Assembly: GCA_934623545.1 (NCBI GenBank)
Contig: CAKTVN010000004.1
Coordinates: forward strand, 1 to 22,362
DNA length: 22,362 nucleotides
From: an uncultured Oscillospiraceae bacterium
GTDB lineage: Bacteria > Bacillota > Clostridia > Oscillospirales > Oscillospiraceae
Direction: 5' to 3'
A model generated the notes under the pieces. The model was not told where the DNA came from and did not search any database. It saw only the letters and a list, made by a program, of their open reading frames with translations. Every line of letters starts with the position of its first letter. Positions within the stretch are counted from its first letter, which is position 1. Shown here in pieces: positions 13,298-20,852 of this stretch. Position numbers and translations under genes: made by a program.

Positions 13298-14130
13298 GTA
13301 CTGTTGGGATCCTCGGGCTCGGTCTGATCGGCGGCTCGTTTGCGAAGGCGTATCACGCGGCGGGCTGGCAGGTGCTCGCCTATGACCGCGACGCGTCCGT
13401 GCTCTCCTTTGCGGAAATGTCCGGCGCGGTCGGCGGCGTTCTGGACGCGCAGAGCGTCTCCGGCTGCGACCTTGTGCTCGCCTGCATCTGCCCGGAGGCA
13501 GCCATCGCCTCGATCACGGCGCTCGCGCCGCACATCGGCGAAAAGCCCGTCGTGATCGACTGCTGCGGCACGAAGCGCGTCGTCTGTGACGCGTTGTTCC
13601 CGCTGGCGCGGCAGTACGGCTTTACCTATCTTGGCGGGCACCCCATGGCGGGCAGCCACCACTCCGGCTTCAAATACGCAAAGGAAAATCTCTATCGCGG
13701 CGCACCGATGGTGCTGGTGCCGCCGACCTATGACGACATCGCGCTGCTTCAGCGCGTCAAGGAGCTGCTCGCTCCGGCGGGCTTCGGCAGCATCTCCGTC
13801 ACGACCGCCGCGGCGCACGACGAGATGATCGCCTTCACCTCGCAGATGCCGCATCTGATCTCCAACGCCTATATCAAGAGCCCCACCGCCGCGGCGCACA
13901 AGGGCTTCTCCGCCGGAAGCTACAAGGACCTGACCCGCGTCGCGTGGCTCAACGCGCCGATGTGGGCGGAGCTGTTTCTGGAAAACCGAGACTGTCTGCT
14001 GCATGAGCTGGACTGGCTGATGGACAGCCTTTCGCAGTACCGCACAGCGCTGGAGCAGGAGGACCTTTCCGCCCTCACGCAGCTGCTCGAGGACGGCAAA
14101 AAGCGCAAGGAGGAGGTCGACGGCAGATGA
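13294..14130 (+). CDS. tyrA: Prephenate dehydrogenase
   Basis: Oxidatively decarboxylates prephenate to 4-hydroxyphenylpyruvate, the committed step to tyrosine. The 278 residues open with an NAD(P)-binding motif ILGLGLIGGSFA (GxGxxG at 8-13). GGHPMAGSHHSGF (114-125) is the conserved substrate-site segment, and the helical dimerisation half contains TSQMPHLISNAY and GFSAGSYKDLTRVAWLNAPMWAELF. It stops without the C-terminal ACT domain found in many Firmicute TyrA proteins, so direct Tyr inhibition is not predicted from domain content. It may act on prephenate or arogenate; sequence alone does not settle this. The start overlaps aroF by 4 bases and the end overlaps aroB by 4 bases, with GAGG about 8 bases before the ATG. 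Confidence 0.93.
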   Translation: MSTVGILGLGLIGGSFAKAYHAAGWQVLAYDRDASVLSFAEMSGAVGGVLDAQSVSGCDLVLACICPEAAIASITALAPHIGEKPVVIDCCGTKRVVCDALFPLARQYGFTYLGGHPMAGSHHSGFKYAKENLYRGAPMVLVPPTYDDIALLQRVKELLAPAGFGSISVTTAAAHDEMIAFTSQMPHLISNAYIKSPTAAAHKGFSAGSYKDLTRVAWLNAPMWAELFLENRDCLLHELDWLMDSLSQYRTALEQEDLSALTQLLEDGKKRKEEVDGR

Positions 14131-15185
14131 AAACCATCCACGTAAGCGCCTCAAGGGACTATGACGTGCTGATCGGCAGCGGGCTTCTTGCGCAGGCGGG
14201 CGAACGCATCGCCGCGCGCACATGCAGCGCCTGCGCCGCCGTCGTCTCGGACGACCGCGTGTTCGGGCTTTATGGCGCGCGCGTCTGCGCCTCGCTGGAG
14301 CAGGCGGGGATGCGCGTCGTGTCCTACGTTTTCCCGCACGGAGAAAGCTCCAAAAACCTTCTGGAATACGCGAAAATCCTGAATTTCCTCGCCGAAAGCC
14401 GCGTCACGCGCACAGACTGTCTGGTCGCGCTCGGCGGCGGCGTGACCGGCGATATGGGCGGCTTTGCCGCCGCGACCTATCTGCGCGGCATTCACTTCGT
14501 GCAGCTTCCGACGACGCTGCTCGCGGCGGTGGATTCCTCCGTCGGCGGCAAGACCGCCGTGGACCTCCCGGCGGGCAAAAATCTCGCAGGCTGCTTCTAC
14601 CAGCCCGATCTCGTGCTGTGCGATCTTGACACGCTCGCGACGCTTCCGCGCGAAATTTTCCTCGACGGCTGCGCGGAGGTCATCAAATACGGCGTGCTCG
14701 GCAGCCGGGAGCTGTTTGAGCAGCTCGAGGAGATCCCCTCCGGCGCTGCGCTGGAGGAGGTCGTCGCGGCGTGCGTGGAGATGAAGCGCGACATTGTGAA
14801 CGCAGACGAATTTGACTGCGGGCAGCGGCAGCTTCTGAACCTCGGACACACCTTCGGGCACGCAGTCGAAGCCTCCAGCCGCTTTACGCTCTCCCACGGA
14901 AAATCCGTCGCCATCGGCACGGCGATGATCGCGCGCGCCGCCTGTAAGCGCGGCTGCTGCGCGCCCGATACGCGCGACGCCATCGTCGCGCTGCTGGGGC
15001 GCTACGGTCTTCCGACCGAGTGCCCCTATCCCACCGATATGCTTCTCGGCGCGCTGTGCGCCGACAAGAAGATCTTCGGCGCGACGCTCAATCTCATCGT
15101 CCCGACCGAGCTCGGGACGTGCCGGATCCTGCCCATTCCGGTCTCGGAGATCCCGGACTGGCTCCGGGACGGAGGCGCGCTGTGA
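14127..15185 (+). CDS. aroB: 3-dehydroquinate synthase
   Basis: Converts DAHP to 3-dehydroquinate using NAD+ as a catalytic cofactor and a divalent metal. The length of 352 residues is typical. Signatures are PHGESSKN (70-77), ALGGGVTGDMGGFAAATYLRG (NAD binding, about 101-121), QLPTTLLAAVDSSVGGKTAVD (126-146), metal ligands Glu184 in GCAEVIKYG, His241 in LNLGHTFGHA and His257 in LSHGKSVAIG. It follows tyrA with an ATGA overlap, and its stop overlaps the GTG of aroA. Confidence 0.97.
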   Translation: MKTIHVSASRDYDVLIGSGLLAQAGERIAARTCSACAAVVSDDRVFGLYGARVCASLEQAGMRVVSYVFPHGESSKNLLEYAKILNFLAESRVTRTDCLVALGGGVTGDMGGFAAATYLRGIHFVQLPTTLLAAVDSSVGGKTAVDLPAGKNLAGCFYQPDLVLCDLDTLATLPREIFLDGCAEVIKYGVLGSRELFEQLEEIPSGAALEEVVAACVEMKRDIVNADEFDCGQRQLLNLGHTFGHAVEASSRFTLSHGKSVAIGTAMIARAACKRGCCAPDTRDAIVALLGRYGLPTECPYPTDMLLGALCADKKIFGATLNLIVPTELGTCRILPIPVSEIPDWLRDGGAL

Positions 15186-16438
15186 ACCGCGCCGCCGCCC
15201 CCGGTCCGCGCACCGGCTGTGTGCGCATTCCCGCCTCCAAGTCGCAGGCGCACCGGCTTCTGATCTGTGCCGCGCTCGGCGGCGCGCCGGTCACGCTCTG
15301 GCTGGACGGGCGCTCGAAGGACATCGACGCGACCGCCGCCTGTCTGCGCGCGCTCGGCGCGGAGATCGACTTCTCGGGCGAAGCGTGCCGTGTTTCGCCC
15401 ATCCGTGCCGTCCCGGACGCGCTCTGTCACCTGTATTGCGGTGAAAGCGGCTCGACGCTGCGCTTTCTGCTGCCGGTCGCCGGCGCGCTCGGTGCGCGCG
15501 CCGTCTTTCACATGGAAGGGCGGCTGCCGGAGCGCCCGCTCGCGCCGCTGGACGAGGCGCTCCGCGCGCATGGGATGCAGCTGCGTCAGGAGGGCGCGCT
15601 GCTTTACGCGGAGGGACAGCTCCGAAGCGGCGAATTTACGCTTCCGGGCAACGTTTCCTCGCAGTTTATTTCCGGGCTGCTTCTGGCGCTGCCGCGCATT
15701 TCCGGCGAAAGCCGCCTGCGCGTCACCGGCGCGATGCAGTCCGCCGCGTATGTAGACATGACGCTGGACGCGCTGCGGCGCTCCGGCATTTCGATCAAAA
15801 AATCCGGCGACTCCTTCCGCATCCCCGGAGGTCAGCACTTCGCGCTGCCGCCGGAGGCGCGCGTGGAGGGCGACTGGTCCAATGCCGCGTTCTTCCTCTG
15901 CGCCGGGGCGTTCTCTCCGAACGGTATTACGGTCTCCGGGCTTTTGCTTTCGTCCGCGCAGGGCGACCGGGCAGTCCTGGATATCCTCCGGCGCTTCGGC
16001 GCGCAGGTGGACGCGGTGGAGGACGCCGTGACCGTCCGGCGCGGCGCGCTGCGCGGCATCGAGCTGGACGCAGGTCCCATCCCGGACCTCATCCCGGTGC
16101 TCTGCGTCGTCGCCGCGGGCGCGGAGGGGCAGACCACCGTCCGCAACGCAGCGCGGCTCCGGCTGAAGGAGTCCGACCGCCTCGCGACCACCGCCCAGAC
16201 GCTCCGCGCCCTCGGCGCGGAGGTGCGGGAGCTGCCGGACGGGCTCATGATCGACGGACGACCGGCGCTTCGCGGCGGGGAGGTCTCCTCCTGCGGCGAC
16301 CACCGGATCGCCATGTCCGCCGCTGTCGCCGCTTCGATCTGCAAAGAACCGGTCACGGTCCTTGGCGCGGAGGCAGTCGAAAAATCCTATCCCCGCTTCT
16401 GGGACGATCTTGAGGGACTGAAAGGAGACGCGCCATGA
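15182..16438 (+). CDS. aroA: 3-phosphoshikimate 1-carboxyvinyltransferase (EPSP synthase)
   Basis: Transfers the enolpyruvyl group of PEP to shikimate 3-phosphate. I chose the GTG at 15182, which overlaps the aroB stop (GTGA) and lies 6 bases after GGAGG (15171-15175); an upstream frame reaching 15020 lies inside aroB. This gives 418 residues. Motifs are RIPASKSQAHR (15-25, active-site Lys20), CGESGSTLRF (86-95, the loop equivalent to GNAGT in E. coli), PGNVSSQFISGLL (155-167), GDWSNAAFFL, PDLIPVL (Asp302), RLKESDRL (Glu330) and CGDHRIAMS (371-379). The GESGST loop differs from the E. coli type, so glyphosate sensitivity should not be assumed from homology. Confidence 0.96.
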   Translation: MNRAAAPGPRTGCVRIPASKSQAHRLLICAALGGAPVTLWLDGRSKDIDATAACLRALGAEIDFSGEACRVSPIRAVPDALCHLYCGESGSTLRFLLPVAGALGARAVFHMEGRLPERPLAPLDEALRAHGMQLRQEGALLYAEGQLRSGEFTLPGNVSSQFISGLLLALPRISGESRLRVTGAMQSAAYVDMTLDALRRSGISIKKSGDSFRIPGGQHFALPPEARVEGDWSNAAFFLCAGAFSPNGITVSGLLLSSAQGDRAVLDILRRFGAQVDAVEDAVTVRRGALRGIELDAGPIPDLIPVLCVVAAGAEGQTTVRNAARLRLKESDRLATTAQTLRALGAEVRELPDGLMIDGRPALRGGEVSSCGDHRIAMSAAVAASICKEPVTVLGAEAVEKSYPRFWDDLEGLKGDAP

Positions 16439-17517
16439 GCAATACCTTTGGAAGGAACCTTTCCGTAACGATCTTCGGGCAGTCGCACGCGCCCGCCATC
16501 GGCGTGACCATCGACGGCTTCCCGGCGGGCTTCGCGATCGACATGGACGCGCTCTCCGCCTTTCTCCGGCGGCGCGCGCCCGGAAACAGCGCGCTGAGCA
16601 CGCCGCGTAAGGAAGCCGATCTCCCGGAATTTCTGTGCGGGCTGGTCGGAAACACGACCTGCGGCGCACCGCTGACCGCGATCATCCGCAACACAAACAC
16701 CCGCTCGCAGGACTATGCCGCGCTGCAAGCCGTCCCGCGTCCCGGACACGCCGACTATACGGCGAACATCCGCTACGGCGGTCATCAGGATGTGTCGGGC
16801 GGCGGGCACTTTTCCGGGCGGCTCACTGCGCCGCTGTGCATTGCGGGCGGCATCTGCCTGCAATTTCTCGAAAAACATGGCGTACAGGTACAGGCGCGCA
16901 TTGTCTCCATCGGAGGCATCGAGGACACCGCTGCGTTTGACGCGCCCGTCCGGTATAAGCCCTTCCCGGTCGTGACCGACGCTGTGGGCGAACAGATGCA
17001 AGCCGCCATCCTCGCCGCGAAGGCGGAGGGCGACTCCCTCGGCGGCGTGATCGAATGCCGCGTCGACGGCGTTCCGGCAGGACTTGGCGCGCCGATGTTC
17101 GACGGCATGGAAAACCGCATCGCGCAGATCGTGTTCGGCATTCCCGCCGTCAAGGGCATCGAATTTGGCGCTGGCTTTGCCGCTGCCCGGATGCGCGGCA
17201 GCGAGAACAACGACGCCTTCTGCATCCGAGACGGCGCCGTTCTGACCGAAACGAACCATTGCGGCGGCATTCTCGGCGGCATCACGAACGCCATGCCGAT
17301 CGTGTTCCGCGCCGCCGTCAAGCCCACCCCCTCCATCGCGCGGACGCAGAAAAGCGTCGATCTTTCCGCGATGGAGCAGACGACACTGGAAATTCGGGGA
17401 CGGCACGACCCGTGCATCGTGCCGCGCGCCGTCCCTTGTATGGAAGCCGCGGCAGCCATCGCCGTGCTGGACGCATGGCTGGACGCACCTGAAACGGAGG
17501 AGAAATTATGGATTTGA
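16435..17517 (+). CDS. aroC: Chorismate synthase
   Basis: Eliminates phosphate from EPSP to give chorismate and needs reduced FMN. The 360-residue product starts with FGRNLSVTIFGQSHAPAIGV, with a conserved His at 18. It continues with RRRAPGNSALSTPRKEAD, IRNTNTRSQDY, RPGHADYTANIRYGGHQD, SGGGHFSGRLTAP (121-133), GSENNDAF, TNHCGGILGGITNAMPIVFR and RHDPCIVPRAVP near the C-terminus, all family signatures. No flavin reductase domain is fused, so reduced FMN must come from elsewhere. ATGA overlap with aroA; the 3' end overlaps pheA by 10 bases. Confidence 0.97.
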   Translation: MSNTFGRNLSVTIFGQSHAPAIGVTIDGFPAGFAIDMDALSAFLRRRAPGNSALSTPRKEADLPEFLCGLVGNTTCGAPLTAIIRNTNTRSQDYAALQAVPRPGHADYTANIRYGGHQDVSGGGHFSGRLTAPLCIAGGICLQFLEKHGVQVQARIVSIGGIEDTAAFDAPVRYKPFPVVTDAVGEQMQAAILAAKAEGDSLGGVIECRVDGVPAGLGAPMFDGMENRIAQIVFGIPAVKGIEFGAGFAAARMRGSENNDAFCIRDGAVLTETNHCGGILGGITNAMPIVFRAAVKPTPSIARTQKSVDLSAMEQTTLEIRGRHDPCIVPRAVPCMEAAAAIAVLDAWLDAPETEEKLWI

Positions 17518-18650
17518 CCGAATGCCGCAACCGCATCGACGAGATCGACCGCCAACTGGTCACGCTCTTCGCAGAGCGCATGGAGACCGCCGCGCAGATC
17601 GCCGCCTATAAAAAGGAGCACCGCCTCCCGGTGCTCGACGCCGAACGCGAGCGCCAGAAGCTGCACCAGATCGCGGAGCTTGCCCCGGAGGCGCTTCAGG
17701 ATGACGCCGAGACGCTCTACCGCCTCCTGTTCGAGCTCAGCCGCAGCTATCAGCGCCGCCTGCTCGGCAGCGTCTCGCCGCTGCCCGGAGAAATTCGTCA
17801 GGCGATCGAGCGCACGCCGGAGCTGTTCCCGGTGCGCGCGACCATCGCCTGTCAGGGCGTGGAGGGCGCGTATTCGCAGCTCGCCTGCGGGCGCCTGTTC
17901 CGCACGCCGGACATCTTCTATTTCTCCAATTTTGAAGCCGTCTTCGCGGCGGTGGACAAGGGGCTCTGCCGCTACGGCGTCATCCCGCTGGAAAACAGCG
18001 CTGCGGGCTCGGTCAACGCCGTATACGATCTCATGATGCGCTATAATTTCCGCATCGTGCGCAGCGTCCGGCTCAAGGTCGACCACAATCTGCTCGCGCT
18101 TCCGGGCGCGACGCTCGGCGGCATCCGCGAGATCTATTCCCACGAGCAGGCGATCAGCCAGTGCAGCCGTCTGCTGCAATCGATGCCGAACGTCAAGGTC
18201 GTCCGCTGCGCGAACACCGCGGAGGCTGCGAAGTTCGTCGCCGATTCCGGCAGAACGGACGTCGCCGCGCTTGCCTCGCGCTCCTGCGCGAATCTGTATG
18301 AGCTGAACGTGCTCTCCGCGTCCGTGCAGGATCAGGGCAGCAACTTCACGCGCTTCATCTGCATCTCCAAGGAGCTTGAGATCTATCCCGGCGCGGACCG
18401 GACGAGCCTGATGATGACGCTTCCGCACAAGCCGGGCGCGCTTTCGCGCGTGCTCTCGCGCTTCTATGCGCTGGGCGTCAACCTCAACAAGCTCGAAAGC
18501 CGCCCGCTGCCGGACCGCAACTTCGAGTTCATGTTCTATTTCGATCTGGAATGCCCCGTCTATGCGCCGCAGTTTTTGCAGCTCATGGGTGAGCTCGAGG
18601 AGATCAGTGAAAACTGCTCCTACCTCGGCAGCTACAGCGAGGTGGTCTGA
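17508..18650 (+). CDS. pheA: Bifunctional chorismate mutase / prephenate dehydratase (P-protein)
   Basis: Converts chorismate to prephenate and then to phenylpyruvate, committing carbon to phenylalanine; the mutase also supplies prephenate to TyrA. Three domains fit in 380 residues. An AroQ-type chorismate mutase (1-88) starts DLTECRNRIDEIDRQLVTLFAERM. Prephenate dehydratase (about 108-288) has CQGVEGAYS, YGVIPLENSAAGSV, SHEQAISQC and NFTRFICI, with the conserved Thr-Arg-Phe at 281-283. The ACT domain (about 298-375) has HKPGALSRVLSRF and LESRP, which typically binds Phe for feedback inhibition. GGAGGAG lies before the ATG within the end of aroC. The stop shares one base with the next start (TGATG). 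Confidence 0.96.
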   Translation: MDLTECRNRIDEIDRQLVTLFAERMETAAQIAAYKKEHRLPVLDAERERQKLHQIAELAPEALQDDAETLYRLLFELSRSYQRRLLGSVSPLPGEIRQAIERTPELFPVRATIACQGVEGAYSQLACGRLFRTPDIFYFSNFEAVFAAVDKGLCRYGVIPLENSAAGSVNAVYDLMMRYNFRIVRSVRLKVDHNLLALPGATLGGIREIYSHEQAISQCSRLLQSMPNVKVVRCANTAEAAKFVADSGRTDVAALASRSCANLYELNVLSASVQDQGSNFTRFICISKELEIYPGADRTSLMMTLPHKPGALSRVLSRFYALGVNLNKLESRPLPDRNFEFMFYFDLECPVYAPQFLQLMGELEEISENCSYLGSYSEVV

Positions 18651-19870
18651 TGCTCCGCTGCGGACTGCTCGGCGGCAAGCTGGGACACAGCTATTCCGCC
18701 GCCATTCACGCCGAGCTCGGCGATTACGAGTACCGGCTGTATGAAAAAACGCCGGAGGAGCTCCCCGCCTTTCTGACGGGCGGCAGCTTCGACGGGCTGA
18801 ACGTGACGATCCCCTATAAAAAGGATGTCGTGCCGTACTGCGCCGAGCTGTCGGAAGCAGCGCAGCGCGCCGGCTGCGTCAACACGATCGTCCGCCGCGC
18901 AGACGGCACGCTCTTCGGCGACAACACCGACCTGTTCGGCTTTGAGCGGATGCTCCTTTCGACCGGCGTGGACGTGCGCGGCAGAAAGGCGCTCGTCTTC
19001 GGAAGCGGCGGCGCGTCCGGCACCGCCTGTGAGGTCCTGCGCCAGCACGGCGCGCAGGTCGTCCGCATTTCGCGCAGCGGCGCGGACAATTATACGAATC
19101 TCGACCGCCACGCCGACGCGCAGGTGCTGGTCAACACGACGCCGCTCGGGATGTATCCGAACAACGGTGTCGCCCCGGTCGATATCTCCAACTTTCCGGC
19201 GTGTGCGCTCGTGCTCGACGTCGTCTATAACCCCGCGCGGACCGCGCTGCTGCTTCAGGCAGAGGCGCTTGGCATCCCGCACGCGAACGGGCTTGAGATG
19301 CTCGTCGCGCAGGCAGTGCGCAGCAGCGAGCGCTTCACTGGCAGCACGATCGCGGACGGCACGATCGCACGCGTCACGCGGAAAATGGCGCACACCATGC
19401 AAAGCCTTGTGCTGATCGGGATGCCGGGCTGCGGAAAAACGACCGTCGCGCAGGCACTCGCCGCGCGGCTAGACCGTCCGCTGCTGGACTCTGATGCCGC
19501 GGTCGAGGAAGCCGCGGGCTGCTCCATCCCGGAGCTGTTTCGGCGCGGCGGAGAAGCCGCCTTCCGCGCGGCGGAGACGCAGGCGCTGCGCACGCTGTCC
19601 ATCCGCTCCGGCTGCGTCCTCGCGACGGGCGGCGGCTGCGTCACGCGCGAAGAAAATTATCCGCTGCTGCACCAGAACAGCCTGATCCTCTGGCTCCAGC
19701 GCGACACCGCGCTGCTTCCGTCCGACGGTCGCCCGCTCTCGCAGGGCGCGGACCTTTCTGCGATGTACCGGCAGCGCGCACCGCTGTATGAGCGCTTTGC
19801 CGACTACCGCATCGACAACAACGGCACGCTTGAAAACACGCTGCGTCAAATTCTGGAGGTGCTTGCATGA
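18650..19870 (+). CDS. aroE/aroK: Fused shikimate dehydrogenase - shikimate kinase
   Basis: One uninterrupted 406-residue frame holds two consecutive pathway enzymes. Residues 1-235 are shikimate dehydrogenase: LGHSYS (11-16), NVTIPYKK (51-58, catalytic Lys57), GCVNTI, GDNTDLFGF (Asp91), NADP loop GSGGASG (118-124), VNTTPLGMYP and GLEMLVAQA. Residues 241-406 are shikimate kinase: Walker A LIGMPGCGKTT (245-255), DSD (270-272) for magnesium and shikimate, FRRGGEAAFR, the GGG at 317-319, lid RPL (351-353) and Arg366 in YRQRAPLYERF. Both active sites look intact, so both activities are expected, converting 3-dehydroshikimate to shikimate 3-phosphate. No stop or internal ribosome binding site separates the halves. 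Overlaps pheA by 1 base and aroQ by 4. Confidence 0.94.
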   Translation: MLRCGLLGGKLGHSYSAAIHAELGDYEYRLYEKTPEELPAFLTGGSFDGLNVTIPYKKDVVPYCAELSEAAQRAGCVNTIVRRADGTLFGDNTDLFGFERMLLSTGVDVRGRKALVFGSGGASGTACEVLRQHGAQVVRISRSGADNYTNLDRHADAQVLVNTTPLGMYPNNGVAPVDISNFPACALVLDVVYNPARTALLLQAEALGIPHANGLEMLVAQAVRSSERFTGSTIADGTIARVTRKMAHTMQSLVLIGMPGCGKTTVAQALAARLDRPLLDSDAAVEEAAGCSIPELFRRGGEAAFRAAETQALRTLSIRSGCVLATGGGCVTREENYPLLHQNSLILWLQRDTALLPSDGRPLSQGADLSAMYRQRAPLYERFADYRIDNNGTLENTLRQILEVLA

Positions 19871-20304
19871 AGCTGCTCATTCTGAACGGACCGAATCTGA
19901 ACCTGCTCGGGCTGCGCGAGCCCGCGATCTACGGCAGCCGCAGCTACGCGGCGCTGGAGGCGTTCATCGCCGAAAGCTGCAAGGATGCCGGGGTCGAATA
20001 TGAGATCTTCCAGTCCAACCACGAGGGCGCACTCGTTGACCACATCCAGGCGGCATACGGCGTCTTTGACGGCATCGTCATCAATCCCGCCGCCTATACG
20101 CACACAAGCGTCGCCATCCTCGACGCGCTCAAGGCAGTCGCCCTCCCGGCGGTGGAGGTCCACCTGTCCGACGTCAGCCAGCGCGAGCCCTTCCGGCAGA
20201 TCTCCTACGCCGGGATGGCGTGCATCAAGACCTATATGGGACTCGGCTTTGACGGCTACCGCGAGGCGATTTTCTACTTGAAGCAGTATCTCGGGGAACA
20301 TTGA
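19867..20304 (+). CDS. aroQ: 3-dehydroquinate dehydratase, type II
   Basis: Dehydrates 3-dehydroquinate to 3-dehydroshikimate by the anti-elimination (type II) mechanism, usually as a dodecamer. The 145-residue length is standard. It begins LILNGPNLNLLGLREPAIYG with Arg17 and catalytic Tyr22, and continues with QSNHEGALVD (49-58), INPAAYTHTSVAI (Asn73, His79), VEVHLSDVSQREPFR (catalytic His99) and ISYAGMACIKTYMGLG. The SQREPFR segment differs slightly from the more usual HAREPFR. It is the last gene of the operon, overlapping the fusion gene by 4 bases (ATGA), and is followed by a hairpin at 20316-20353. Confidence 0.97.
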   Translation: MKLLILNGPNLNLLGLREPAIYGSRSYAALEAFIAESCKDAGVEYEIFQSNHEGALVDHIQAAYGVFDGIVINPAAYTHTSVAILDALKAVALPAVEVHLSDVSQREPFRQISYAGMACIKTYMGLGFDGYREAIFYLKQYLGEH

Positions 20305-20315
20305 TACAGAAAATG

Positions 20316-20353
20316 CAAGACCCTCCGTGTGAATGACCATACGGAGGGTCTTG
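20316..20353 (+). terminator. Strong hairpin after aroQ, possible terminator without a clear T-run
   Basis: Perfect 13-bp stem CAAGACCCTCCGT (20316-20328) / ACGGAGGGTCTTG (20341-20353) beginning 11 bases after the aroQ stop. The following bases are TCACCC rather than a T-run, so it may stabilise the mRNA 3' end instead of, or in addition to, terminating. The dispersed repeat begins directly after it. Confidence 0.5.
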
Positions 20354-20690
20354 TCACCCTGAAGGGTGACACGTTTTTGCGCACAGCGTGCGCGGGGCGC
20401 TTTTTCCGGATTCACCGGAAGTACCATTCTTGCGGTGAGACCGCAACTGTCGCTCCGCGGGCACCATCTTTTCTCTCGCAAGAGAAAAGATGGTGGAGAA
20501 AAGAGTGCTTGGAGAACGAAATAGCGCTTACGCGCGAAAAAACAGGTCGTTACGTTCTACGTATTTCCGTTACACTTTCCGTAGTCCGAACGCCCTTCGG
20601 GCGGACGTTGAATCAGGTTTCCTGAGCGCACGATACACAAATATGTTTCGTTACGTGTGCGCCCGTTGAATATTTGACGTATGGAAATCG
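20354..20690 (+). repeat. Dispersed hairpin-rich repeat, copy B (about 337 bases)
   Basis: Second full-length copy of the element at 7106-7440, in the same orientation and again just downstream of the last gene of a rightward unit. Landmarks correspond in order: TCACCC..GGGTGA (20354-20369), TTGCGGT-GAG-ACCGCAA (20430-20446), a 15-bp hairpin CACCATCTTTTCTCT / AGAGAAAAGATGGTG (20462-20495), ACGTATTTCCGTTACACTT (20559-20577), AACGCCCTTCGGGCG (20589-20603), GGTTTCCTGAGCGCACGATA (20616-20635) and the 28-base block at 20659-20686. The large hairpin has a different sequence from that of copy A but the same length and perfect pairing. No protein-coding frame is shared. The remaining gap 20691-20769 shows nothing I can name. 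Confidence 0.85.
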
Positions 20691-20770
20691 GAGCATTTCC
20701 GCTCTTATGCGGCTCGTAGGGGCGATGCCCGCATCGACCTCTTGTGTCAAAGTCGTTTTGGCTGTACAAC

Positions 20771-20802
20771 AAAAATGTGTGCTGCGAAGCAGCACACATT
20801 TT
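20771..20802 (-). terminator. Intrinsic terminator of the antiporter gene
   Basis: Perfect 14-bp stem AAAATGTGTGCTGC (20772-20785) / GCAGCACACATTTT (20789-20802) with a GAA loop. On the minus strand it is followed by a T5, about 50 bases after the antiporter stop codon. It could also stop rightward transcripts weakly. Confidence 0.85.
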
Positions 20803-20852
20803 GAATTTCGCGCGATTGCGGCAGCGCACTTTTTAACTTTTCGCGCTTATTA

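Noticed and set aside
15020..15181. Upstream extension of aroA
   Set aside because: The extension lies entirely inside aroB in another frame; the GTG at 15182 has a good ribosome binding site and GTGA coupling.
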